Assembly (NCBI GenBank): GCA_017501865.1
Contig: JAFVWD010000233.1
Span: forward strand, 1-5,985
DNA: 5,985 nt
Source of the DNA: Clostridia bacterium
Lineage (GTDB): Bacteria > Bacillota > Clostridia > Oscillospirales > Acutalibacteraceae
Direction: 5' to 3'
In this document: positions 1 through 5,985 of the stretch, piece after piece
Position numbering within the stretch: the stretch's first letter is position 1
How the letters are laid out: every line of letters starts with the position of its first letter
The notes under the pieces: generated by a model
Databases searched by the model: none
Seen by the model: only the letters and a program-made list of their open reading frames with translations
Told to the model about the DNA's origin: nothing
Position numbers and translations under genes: made by a program

Positions 1-233
1 AAGTTTGTTCATAGTATAAAACATAAATTTTTCATCAATTTTAGTTTGTTTGTATTTTAAATGGGTTCTATAGGCTTATTAAACCTACAGAACCCATTGC
101 TATATCTGGTTTTATATGGTCTGCGCTTTTTTTACATCCCTATTTTTTAGTAATATAAAAGCATAACAAACAAAAACATAACGGGTGCCAAGCTTTGTTC
201 GCAGAATAAAAATTCAAATTATTAATGATTGTT
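1..233. other. Non-coding intergenic tail
   Basis: This stretch lies between the reductase stop and the left edge. It is very AT-rich and has no open frame with a plausible ribosome binding site on either strand. It holds the hairpin at 60-98 and a degenerate direct repeat (4-21 and 194-211, 15 of 18 bases identical) on either side of it. No tRNA, riboswitch or obvious promoter was seen. Confidence 0.6.
60..98 (-). terminator. Long imperfect hairpin downstream of the aldo/keto reductase; possible terminator
   Basis: Arms 60-77 and 81-98 pair over 16 of 18 positions around a 3-nt loop. The outer ten pairs, including GGGTTCT with AGAACCC, are perfect; the mismatches are at 70/88 and 75/83. It lies about 135 bp past the reductase stop codon and is the only strong secondary structure in the tail, so it is the best candidate for the 3' end of the regulator-reductase transcript. 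On the minus strand it is followed by ATTTAAAATAC, a poor U-tract, and the plus side is no better. It could instead be an mRNA-stabilising structure or a small intergenic repeat unit. Confidence 0.45.
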
Positions 234-1391
234 TTATTTTTTACTTTCTTTCATCTTTTTGTTTCGTTCTTCACAAATCTGTGCCCAGGTTGGCATTGTT
301 CCGAGTATCTCGTTAAGGTTATTAAGTTCCTCAGGAACATTTATTTTTTGCGGACAGTTCTGTGTACACATTCCGCAAGAAATACACGCAGAAGGCTGTT
401 TTTCCTGTGGCAACCCATCAAGCCGCATTCTTACACTTACCGCTTTTTGAATTTTCAATTCATTATAAATCGAAATAAAAAATGGGATATTAAGCTGCAT
501 CGGACAATCCTTAAGGCAATAACCGCAAGCGGTACAAGGCACTGAATTTTTCAGCGTTTCTGCTACCTCCAACAGCAATTTATTTTCGTTTTCATTCAGT
601 GGTATATTTTCTTTGAAAATTGCTATATTTTCCTCTATCTGACTAAATTCTGACATACCACTTAAAATCATTTTAACATTAGGTAAATTTAAAAGAAAAC
701 GAAATGCCCATTCAACAGCAGTTGCGTTATCTCTTACAGCTTTTAACTTATTCAACGACTCCTCAGAAAGTGTTGCAAGCTTACCGCCTCTTAACGGCTC
801 CATTATATACACAGGAATATTTCTCTCGGTTAAAAGCTCATACTTAGCCTTGCCGTCCTGCAAGGTCCAGTCGAGGTAGTTAAGCTGAATCTGACAAAAC
901 TCCATAGCTCCGTCACAGTAATCAAGAAATTCTTTCAAAAGTTCTGTACTGCAATGGCAGGAAAAACCTAAATGCCTTATTTTTCCCAACCTTTTTTGTT
1001 CCTTGAAATATTCTAATATCCCCCATTTTTCATCGGTGTAAACCTTTATGGAGTTTTCGTTAATATTATGAAGCAGATAGTAATCAAAATAATCTACCTT
1101 ACAGCGCTCTAATTGCTCATTGAAGGTTTCCTCAGGATTATATGAGTCGCAAATCTGGTGTCCCGGGTACTTGTCCGCTATCATAAAACTTTCACGAGGA
1201 TATTTCTTTAATATTTCACCTATAACAGTTTCTGATTTACCTGCGTGATAAACATAAGCCGTGTCAAAATAATTCACACCGTTTTTCAATGCATAATCTA
1301 TCATTTTTTCTGTTTCTGCAATGTTTATATTATCATTTTCATCAACAGGCAAACGCATACAACCGAAACCAAAACGTTTAATATTTTCCAT
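234..1391 (-). CDS. Aldo/keto reductase with two C-terminal 4Fe-4S cluster motifs
   Basis: This is a predicted cytosolic oxidoreductase of the aldo/keto reductase superfamily, in the bacterial subgroup that carries a ferredoxin-like tail. The barrel spans about residues 1-275. FDTAYVYHAGKSE (42-54) gives catalytic Asp43 and Tyr48, Lys74 lies in IADKYP, and His108 in LLHNI completes the usual tetrad. The tail has two full CX2CX2CX3CP motifs, Cys286/289/292/296 and Cys336/339/342/346, consistent with two 4Fe-4S clusters. At 385 residues it is a normal length for this type. The family usually reduces carbonyl substrates with NAD(P)H; the clusters suggest electron exchange with a ferredoxin-like partner, but the substrate cannot be inferred. 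The ATG overlaps the TAA of the upstream WYL regulator by one base (TAATG), with GGTGAT five bases before it. It is therefore almost certainly co-transcribed and translationally coupled with that gene. Confidence 0.93.
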   Translation of the reverse strand: MENIKRFGFGCMRLPVDENDNINIAETEKMIDYALKNGVNYFDTAYVYHAGKSETVIGEILKKYPRESFMIADKYPGHQICDSYNPEETFNEQLERCKVDYFDYYLLHNINENSIKVYTDEKWGILEYFKEQKRLGKIRHLGFSCHCSTELLKEFLDYCDGAMEFCQIQLNYLDWTLQDGKAKYELLTERNIPVYIMEPLRGGKLATLSEESLNKLKAVRDNATAVEWAFRFLLNLPNVKMILSGMSEFSQIEENIAIFKENIPLNENENKLLLEVAETLKNSVPCTACGYCLKDCPMQLNIPFFISIYNELKIQKAVSVRMRLDGLPQEKQPSACISCGMCTQNCPQKINVPEELNNLNEILGTMPTWAQICEERNKKMKESKK

Positions 1392-2581
1392 TATTTATCA
1401 CCCTGATTCATATAAGTTTTGCTTAAAGCGCGCACACGTTCTTTTATGTCGTGTCTTAAAAACTCAGGTTTGAGAACCTCTACCCTGTCGCTATAACGCA
1501 ATGCCCAATTCACCATCTCCGAAGGAGAACATTCTACTGTTACTATTTCATCGCCTGATGAGGTTTCTTTATAAGTATAACGCGGTCCGAAGGTATCAAA
1601 CAAAAATGTATGAGAATACTTATCGCTTCGGGAAATATCATCTACGCGAGGAAGCTCGAGCAGTTTAATTGTAACCTCTACAGGTTCATCGCTTGCCATA
1701 TTCAGATGAGAAAAATGGAAATCATCTGACCATTTCAAAGGGAGGTTCTTAACCTCTTCTTTTTTAGTTACAGGGTCACCCGGGAGCTCGTTTGTCTTCC
1801 CCTGTACTCTTACCTCTGTCATTAAATCAACACGCCAGATTGACATAACCTTTTTATAATTCTTGCCCATAAAGCTATCTTTGCAGGCAACAACATAATA
1901 CTTTCCCTTATCTGCAACCAGGTAATACGGGCTTATAATCTCTTTCGAAAGACTCTCACGTTCAAGCTTTTTCTCGCTGTCAATTCCATTATAGTAAAAC
2001 GTGATTTTTACCCTGTTTTCTATTGCTTCTTCTATTGTTTTAATATTTTTTCTGTAATACTCAGAATCTACAATCAATTTATTCTCAATTTTACTTATAC
2101 TTGATGCTTTTTCTTCATAAAATACTGTAGTTAACTCTTCTTTAATTTTCTTTATAAGCTTCTTTGCCGTTTTTTCATCTATATTATCAGAAAGCGAAAT
2201 ACACTCAATAATTTTGTCAATTTCCTCATAAGAAAACTCCTGGTTATAGTACAAATTTCTTATTGGCAATTTTTCAATATTTGTATATTCAGTTGCATTT
2301 TTACTCTTTTTTCTGCTTCCGTGAACTTCGGTAAAAGCATCAAATACAATCTTCCAATCCTTCTCTTTGGACATTGTACCGTCACCCTTTGTATTCAGGG
2401 CAAGCGCAATCTGATTAATGTAACTGTTAGAAGTTTCTTTTGCACCAAGAAAATCTGCAACCTTCAAATCCTTTCTCATTGCTGCCTGAGTTGTAGGATG
2501 CTCTTTATCTGTATTCTTTTTTAAGTACTCAGCTATTCTATAACAGCTTTCAAAAATTGGTATCTGCTTTCTTTCCGCCAT
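1391..2581 (-). CDS. WYL domain-containing transcriptional regulator
   Basis: This is a predicted cytosolic DNA-binding regulator of the WYL family. Residues about 8-90 form a basic helical N-terminus, presumably a winged helix-turn-helix; it is a poor match to the usual HTH_11 pattern, so this part is inferred. Residues 110-155 (NLYYNQEFSYEEIDKII and following) match the linker helices common in Firmicute WYL proteins. The WYL core spans about 180-255: ISPYYLVADKGKYYVVA (216-232) carries YYV (228-230) where the name motif would be, followed by WRVDL (249-253). The C-terminal WCX-like extension ends with VLKPEFLRHDIKERVRALSKTY (369-390). WYL domains are known to bind ligands, in some cases nucleic acid or nucleotides, and to switch the attached DNA-binding domain. 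The start is ATG with AAGGTG five bases upstream. Overlap with the reductase suggests it controls this operon and perhaps itself. The ligand is unknown. Confidence 0.88.
   Translation of the reverse strand: MAERKQIPIFESCYRIAEYLKKNTDKEHPTTQAAMRKDLKVADFLGAKETSNSYINQIALALNTKGDGTMSKEKDWKIVFDAFTEVHGSRKKSKNATEYTNIEKLPIRNLYYNQEFSYEEIDKIIECISLSDNIDEKTAKKLIKKIKEELTTVFYEEKASSISKIENKLIVDSEYYRKNIKTIEEAIENRVKITFYYNGIDSEKKLERESLSKEIISPYYLVADKGKYYVVACKDSFMGKNYKKVMSIWRVDLMTEVRVQGKTNELPGDPVTKKEEVKNLPLKWSDDFHFSHLNMASDEPVEVTIKLLELPRVDDISRSDKYSHTFLFDTFGPRYTYKETSSGDEIVTVECSPSEMVNWALRYSDRVEVLKPEFLRHDIKERVRALSKTYMNQGDK
1397..1404 (-). promoter_or_regulatory. Ribosome binding site for the reductase, inside the regulator's last codons
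   Basis: AGGGTGAT on the minus strand lies five bases before the reductase ATG and inside the 3' end of the WYL gene. Ribosomes ending at the overlapping TAATG could restart on the reductase. The match to the anti-Shine-Dalgarno sequence is moderate, which fits coupling. It supports the ATG at 1391 as the true start. Confidence 0.6.
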
Positions 2582-2604
2582 AATATCACCTTTTTGTAAA
2601 TTAA

Positions 2605-2619
2605 TACAATTTTATTGTA
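2605..2619. promoter_or_regulatory. Palindrome overlapping the WYL -10 box; possible operator
   Basis: TACAAT-TTT-ATTGTA is a perfect 6-bp inverted repeat with a 3-bp centre. One arm is the predicted -10 hexamer itself, so a protein bound here would block RNA polymerase. Its place before a regulator gene makes autoregulation the simplest idea. The repeat is short and AT-rich, so it may be coincidental. Confidence 0.3.
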
Positions 2620-2642
2620 ACACATAACTTCTTAATTTAAAA
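2614..2642 (-). promoter_or_regulatory. Candidate promoter of the WYL-reductase operon
   Basis: The minus strand reads TTTTAA (2642-2637), a 17-base spacer, then TACAAT (2619-2614). TACAAT is preceded by TGT, giving an extended -10 (TGTTACAAT). The -35 is weak, as is usual for extended -10 promoters. It lies about 33 bp upstream of the WYL start and downstream of the putP terminator, exactly where the operon needs its own promoter. AT richness makes chance matches easy. Confidence 0.45.
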
Positions 2643-2685
2643 GCAATTTTTTTATAAAGGTAGAAATTTTCCGACCTTATAAAAG

Positions 2686-2725
2686 AAAAAGCAGTTATCT
2701 GAACTGTTTCAGATAACTGCTTTTT
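2686..2725 (-). terminator. Rho-independent terminator of putP
   Basis: An 18-bp stem, 2686-2703 with 2708-2725, closes a 4-nt loop. The core GCAGTTATCTGAA pairs perfectly with TTCAGATAACTGC and is extended by A5/T5. It starts about 28 bp after the putP stop. On the minus strand the stem ends in TTTTT followed by CTTTTAT, a good U-tract; the plus strand also ends in T6, so it could work in both directions. It separates putP from the WYL operon. Confidence 0.9.
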
Positions 2726-2753
2726 TATATAAAAACTATTTCAAAACAAAATA

Positions 2754-4343
2754 TTATTCAACCGAACCATTTTTCACCGCTTCGAAATCTTCCTCAATTT
2801 CTTTAGACGGTGCTTTTGTAAGAAGCGATACCACAACTATGCATATTGATGAGAATATGAATGCCGGAAGAAGCTCGTAAATTGCAAAAACTCCGCCTAA
2901 TTTACTTATAACTAATTTCCAGAGGAATACCATAGCAGCACCACTTACCATACCTGCAACTGCGCCCGCACGGTTTACACGCTTCCAGAAAAGTGAGAAG
3001 AGCATGATAGGTCCGAATGTTGCACCAAAGCCTGCCCAAGCAAATGAAACTATCTGGAAGATAACACTATCTTCATCAAGGGCAATAATAATAGCTATAA
3101 CAGAAATAGCAAGAAGTGTAATTCTTGACATTGTCATAACCTGCTTATCTGTTGCATTTTTCTTAAATATACCCTGATAAATATTTTTAGCAAATGCTGA
3201 AGCAGATATAAGAAGATATGAGTCAGATGAGCTGATTGTAGCAGCAAGAATACCCGCCATTACAAAGCCTGCTATTATTGGTGGCAAGAAGCTTGTGGAA
3301 AGAGTTATAAAAATATTTTCCGCTGTTGTTTTGGTAAGAAGCTGTGTTGAGAATAACTCCGGTTGTGTCATAAAGAGCTGTCTGCCGACAATACCTATAA
3401 ATACAGCAACTGTAAGTGAAATTACAACCCAAATCATTGCTATTCTTCTTGACATTTTTAATTCAGACTCTTTTCTTATTGCCATAAATCTTAAAAGAAC
3501 CTGTGGCATACCAAAATAACCGAGTCCCCAAGCAAGCATAGAGCAAACTGTAAGAATTCCGTAATCAGAACGTTCACCGAAAAGAGCCACACCCTGTTCA
3601 TTAACAAGTTGTGTACCTGCTTCGTCCACTAACGGATTTGCAAGTCCGAAAAACTCTAAGAAGCCCGGTATTGACTGAGCATTTTCTGCAACCGCAGCAA
3701 AACCGCCGGCTTTAACTGTACTAACTATAACAATTACAGTAAGTGCAACAAACATTACTATACCCTGCATAAAGTCAGATGCACTTTCTGCGAGGAAGCC
3801 ACCTAAAATTGTGTAAACGAGAACGAACAATGCACCTAAAATCATCATAGGAACATAATCCAAACCGAAAAGCGCAGAGAAAAGCTTACCGCATGTTACA
3901 AAACAGCTTGAAGCATAAACCGTAAAGAAAACAAGAATGAAAATTGCAGCTATTGAAACAATAACCTTCTTTTCTTCTCTGAAACGATTTGAGAAAAACT
4001 CAGGTAATGTAATAGAATTGTTTGCTCTTATACTATATCTTCTGAGTCTTTTTGAAACTATAAGCCAGTTAAGGTATGTACCTACCGCAAGACCTATAGC
4101 TGTCCATGCGGCATCGGCAAGACCGCACCAATAAGCAACACCCGGAAGTCCCATTAAAAGCCAGCCGCTCATATCCGATGCCTCGGCGCTCATTGCAGTA
4201 ACCCACGGACCTAAAGAACGTCCGCCTAAAAAGTAATTTTCTGAGTTCTTATTTGCTTTTTTAGCAAATATTAAACCAATTGCAATAACAACCGCCATAT
4301 AAGAAATCATAGCGATTAAAATTTGCAGTGTATCACCACGCAT
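2754..4343 (-). CDS. putP: Sodium/proline symporter (SSS family)
   Basis: This is an inner-membrane Na+/L-proline symporter of the solute:sodium symporter family, for proline uptake as nutrient or osmolyte. Similarity to PutP/OpuE-type proteins runs the whole length: YFLGGRSLGPWVTAMS (37-52), SDMSGWLLMGLPG (56-68), LPEFFSNRF (113-121), YTILGGFLA (177-185), WGLGYFGMP (272-280), FAWAGFGATFGP (434-445). About 13 hydrophobic segments are visible. Residues matching the E. coli PutP sodium and substrate sites are kept: Ala55, Asp57, Met58, and Ala368, Ser371, Ser372 in ILAATISSS. Ser372 stands where E. coli has Thr341, a conservative change. At 529 residues it is longer than E. coli PutP (502), partly through an extra hydrophilic loop around 236-262. 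The ATG has AGGAGTG seven bases upstream. It stands alone between its own promoter region and a terminator; no putA or other proline catabolic gene is in view, so catabolic and osmotic roles cannot be separated. Confidence 0.95.
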   Translation of the reverse strand: MRGDTLQILIAMISYMAVVIAIGLIFAKKANKNSENYFLGGRSLGPWVTAMSAEASDMSGWLLMGLPGVAYWCGLADAAWTAIGLAVGTYLNWLIVSKRLRRYSIRANNSITLPEFFSNRFREEKKVIVSIAAIFILVFFTVYASSCFVTCGKLFSALFGLDYVPMMILGALFVLVYTILGGFLAESASDFMQGIVMFVALTVIVIVSTVKAGGFAAVAENAQSIPGFLEFFGLANPLVDEAGTQLVNEQGVALFGERSDYGILTVCSMLAWGLGYFGMPQVLLRFMAIRKESELKMSRRIAMIWVVISLTVAVFIGIVGRQLFMTQPELFSTQLLTKTTAENIFITLSTSFLPPIIAGFVMAGILAATISSSDSYLLISASAFAKNIYQGIFKKNATDKQVMTMSRITLLAISVIAIIIALDEDSVIFQIVSFAWAGFGATFGPIMLFSLFWKRVNRAGAVAGMVSGAAMVFLWKLVISKLGGVFAIYELLPAFIFSSICIVVVSLLTKAPSKEIEEDFEAVKNGSVE

Positions 4344-4376
4344 ATTCTTTCACTCCTATTATTAAAAATATGAACA

Positions 4377-4405
4377 ATAATACTATAAAAAGCATAAATA
4401 TGCAA
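4377..4405 (-). promoter_or_regulatory. Candidate putP promoter, proximal
   Basis: The minus strand reads TTGCAT (4405-4400), a 17-base spacer and TATTAT (4382-4377), about 34 bp before the putP ATG. The -10 matches consensus at 5 of 6 positions and the -35 at 3 of 6. The palindrome GCATA-AA-TATGC (4392-4403) overlaps the -35 and spacer. Confidence 0.4.
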
Positions 4406-4421
4406 TATATTTTTTAAAATA

Positions 4422-4448
4422 ATTAAACTTTTTAGCATTTTTTGTCAA
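4422..4448 (-). promoter_or_regulatory. Candidate putP promoter, distal
   Basis: A perfect -35 TTGACA (4448-4443) is followed after 15 bases by TTTAAT (4427-4422). The -10 differs from consensus at its important second base and the spacer is short, so it is less convincing than its -35 suggests. A 14-bp palindrome (4449-4462) abuts the -35. It may act together with, or instead of, the proximal candidate. Confidence 0.3.
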
Positions 4449-4462
4449 ATTTATGCATAAAT
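4449..4462. promoter_or_regulatory. 14-bp perfect palindrome upstream of putP; possible operator
   Basis: ATTTATGCATAAAT is fully self-complementary and ends exactly at the TTGACA -35 candidate. A related inverted repeat, GCATA-AA-TATGC, lies at 4392-4403. Both contain ATTTATGC on the minus strand, 63 bp apart, about six helical turns. This could be a pair of binding sites for one regulator. AT-rich chance palindromes remain possible. Confidence 0.35.
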
Positions 4463-4510
4463 CCACTGAAAACAGACAATAAAAATACAGTTATTTTCAC
4501 ATTCACCTTT

Positions 4511-5602
4511 TCATTTTAATGTCTCGCTGTTATTTAATACAGATGTGCTATAAAGAAAGAGTATATCCTGATTATTGAATTTAATAAACTCATCCATCAT
4601 ATCGGGATGAATATACCTTATATCCACAAGAGTTATCTTTTTGTAACCTTCAATAAAAAGCGGTGCAATACTGCTGCCGAAAGAATCTCTGAACATCACT
4701 AATTCTTTATCAGTTGAGGCATTTTCATTTTCTATGGTTACAAGCGAAAGTGCGCCGCCTAAAAATGCTTCATAAGGGTCCCTTCCATACCCTTTTGACA
4801 AATCATAAACATCAAAATTTTTACTGTAATCATATACAGTTGCATTTTTTATATCATCGTTCATTAAAAAATACATTGGTTCGCTACTTAACGGTAAGGC
4901 ATACTGTCCGTAGTAAACACCATAAACACCTTTATCCAAAGCAATTTTTTCATATTCTCCTCTGAGCGACACACCCATTTCCTTTGCAATCTTTTTTGCA
5001 ACGGGAACTATTTTTTCCTGTCGCCAATGAGAATCTGTTTTATAGTAATCATCAATTGACAGCTCACTAAAAATATCAATATACTTCATATATTCGGTCT
5101 CAGATGTTATTTCAGTCACTAAGCTTTCATAATCAAGAGAAAGATGGTTTTTATCATCACAGATTAAATAATAGCTTTTATCGGGGATTATTGAAAAATA
5201 GAGTCTTGTGTCGGTATCCTTGAGATACTTTTCGTAAACATCCCTGAATTTTTCAGATGCATACGTAATTGATTCCTTATTTAACGGATATTCCGATTTG
5301 CTTAAGAAACCATTTTTCTCAAAAACATCATTATTCTCAGATTTTTTTAAAAGTGAAATTTCTGTCTTAGCTTTTATACTTCTGAAAATTTCTCTACCGG
5401 GAAACTGGTCAAGTGAGTAATCTTCAAAATTTTTCATAAATCTGCCTGATATGATTGTATTAAAGCTTACATCAGGAAACTGTGTGAGATATCGCCTTTC
5501 TGATATTGAAAACTCATCACTCGGCTTAATCCATGCAAGAACGGAAAGTGCAGTAATAAAAACAAAAACAATTACAGTTACTGCAATATTTTTAATTCTC
5601 AT
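4511..5602 (-). CDS. DHHW family protein, AlgX/AlgJ-like SGNH O-acetyltransferase partner of MBOAT
   Basis: This is a predicted membrane-anchored extracytoplasmic protein that would work with the MBOAT acyltransferase to O-acetylate a surface polysaccharide. A short Lys/Arg-flanked hydrophobic segment (about 5-24) is a signal anchor. It is followed by the family's N-terminal pattern: SERRYLTQFPDVS (34-46), SGRFMKNFEDYSLDQFPGR (52-70) and KNGFLSK (96-102). TDSHW (189-193) supplies the Asp190 and His192 expected in the catalytic triad of AlgX/AlgJ-like enzymes; here the eponymous DHHW is DSHW, as in many members. FRDSFGSS (304-311) supplies the likely nucleophile Ser307. Length (363) and the ending LYSTSVLNNS (350-359) indicate an intact protein. 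The ATG lies 13 bp after the MBOAT stop, with AGGAGGTG seven bases before it, so the two genes are an operon. The polymer modified is not identifiable here. Confidence 0.87.
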   Translation of the reverse strand: MRIKNIAVTVIVFVFITALSVLAWIKPSDEFSISERRYLTQFPDVSFNTIISGRFMKNFEDYSLDQFPGREIFRSIKAKTEISLLKKSENNDVFEKNGFLSKSEYPLNKESITYASEKFRDVYEKYLKDTDTRLYFSIIPDKSYYLICDDKNHLSLDYESLVTEITSETEYMKYIDIFSELSIDDYYKTDSHWRQEKIVPVAKKIAKEMGVSLRGEYEKIALDKGVYGVYYGQYALPLSSEPMYFLMNDDIKNATVYDYSKNFDVYDLSKGYGRDPYEAFLGGALSLVTIENENASTDKELVMFRDSFGSSIAPLFIEGYKKITLVDIRYIHPDMMDEFIKFNNQDILFLYSTSVLNNSETLK

Positions 5603-5609
5603 AAAGCTG

Positions 5610-5617
5610 CACCTCCT
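5610..5617 (-). promoter_or_regulatory. Strong ribosome binding site overlapping the MBOAT stop codon
   Basis: AGGAGGTG on the minus strand lies seven bases from the ATG of the DHHW gene. Its first two bases are the last two of the MBOAT TAG stop. The overlap fixes the start of the downstream gene and implies linked translation of the two partners. Confidence 0.8.
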
Positions 5618-5985
5618 AAAATCTGAAATACAAAAACGGGTTAAAAGAACCGTCTATAAGATACGAAGTAACTAAAACAAGCAATGTAATTAATACAACA
5701 GGCTCAAAAACATATAACACAGGCTTTATGAACCTAAGCTCACTCAATTTATCTAAAACTGTTTTTAAAAGTGGGGTTGAGCCTATAAGTGCCAATATAA
5801 TAACCACCGAATACTCTTTTAAATAATATAAAAACTCTGTTGAAACAAACGGTAATGAAGAAAATCCCACCATTGCTTTAATGTAAGAAAATGCTTCGGA
5901 TATATTAACTGCATCAAATATCACAAAGCTGATTACTATTACAAAAACTGTGTAAATATGATTTAATATCTTGGTCTTTGTTATA
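5616..5985 (-). CDS. MBOAT family membrane O-acyltransferase, C-terminal part
   Basis: Only the last 122 codons are in the window. The frame is open to the right edge, so the true start lies outside. An in-frame GTG at 5924 is internal, because 20 codons upstream of it (ITKTKILNHIYTVFVIVISF) continue the same membrane segment. Three hydrophobic segments are visible, at window residues about 8-27, 52-73 and 91-111. The tail has two hallmarks of AlgI/DltB-like proteins: a VISFVIFDAVNISEAFSYIKAMVG stretch (window residues 16-39), matching the family's usual FRA...A..Y...M pattern, and the ending FNPFLYFRF. Such proteins move acyl groups across the membrane to an extracytoplasmic acceptor. The catalytic histidine region would be upstream, out of view. 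The next gene encodes the expected DHHW partner. Confidence 0.83.
   Translation of the reverse strand, partial: ITKTKILNHIYTVFVIVISFVIFDAVNISEAFSYIKAMVGFSSLPFVSTEFLYYLKEYSVVIILALIGSTPLLKTVLDKLSELRFIKPVLYVFEPVVLITLLVLVTSYLIDGSFNPFLYFRF

Noticed and set aside
225..545. Plus-strand open frames of 106 and 73 codons at the left end
   Set aside because: They lie antisense to the conserved iron-sulfur tail of the reductase, have no ribosome binding site and encode no recognisable protein; they are shadows of the minus-strand gene.
2321..2524. Plus-strand 67-codon open frame
   Set aside because: It is antisense to the N-terminal region of the WYL regulator, with no supporting signal.
2650..2684. 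Inverted repeat read as a second terminator
   Set aside because: Neither side is followed by a U-tract; on the minus strand it runs into an A-tract. It is kept only as a possible regulatory site.
3223..4134. Open frames in other frames across putP (3223-3432 minus, 3295-3519 plus, 3937-4134 plus)
   Set aside because: All lie within a full-length, family-consistent putP and show low-complexity or unrecognisable translations.
4463..4510. A terminator after the DHHW gene
   Set aside because: Only 3- to 4-bp complementary arms were found and no stem with a U-tract, so readthrough into putP cannot be excluded but no terminator is called.
4714..5675. Plus-strand open frames 4714-4965 and 5451-5675
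   Set aside because: They are antisense to the DHHW gene and its junction with MBOAT, with no family similarity or ribosome binding site.
5616..5924. A complete 102-residue protein starting at GTG 5924
   Set aside because: The same frame stays open to the window edge and its upstream residues continue a typical MBOAT membrane segment, so this is the tail of a longer gene.

Overview
The window is AT-rich and gene-dense, with every convincing gene on the minus strand, read right to left. Low GC, strong AGGAGG/AGGTGA-type ribosome binding sites, a DHHW/MBOAT pair and an iron-sulfur aldo/keto reductase suggest a low-GC Gram-positive anaerobe of the Clostridia. The genus cannot be read from the sequence.

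Layout in the direction of transcription: (1) the last 122 codons of an MBOAT membrane O-acyltransferase that runs off the right edge (5616-5985). (2) A DHHW/AlgX-like SGNH-fold protein (4511-5602), whose Shine-Dalgarno sequence overlaps the MBOAT stop codon. Together these look like a cell-surface polysaccharide O-acetylation module. (3) A 167-bp gap with two candidate promoters and two ATGCATA-type palindromes, leading into putP, a full-length sodium/proline symporter (2754-4343), followed by a strong hairpin terminator (2686-2725). (4) A two-gene operon: a WYL-domain transcriptional regulator (1391-2581) and, overlapping its stop codon by one base, an aldo/keto reductase with two C-terminal 4Fe-4S motifs (234-1391). 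(5) A non-coding tail (1-233) with a long imperfect hairpin that may end the operon.

The three units look functionally independent: surface polymer modification, sodium-coupled proline uptake, and a regulator with its probable target enzyme. No mobile element, CRISPR array, RNA gene or clear novel defence or biosynthetic system is visible. The points most worth a second look are the WYL-AKR pair with a palindrome on its predicted -10 box, the paired palindromes upstream of putP, a possible 22-codon ORF in the same gap, and an eight-residue tandem repeat in an extra loop of PutP.
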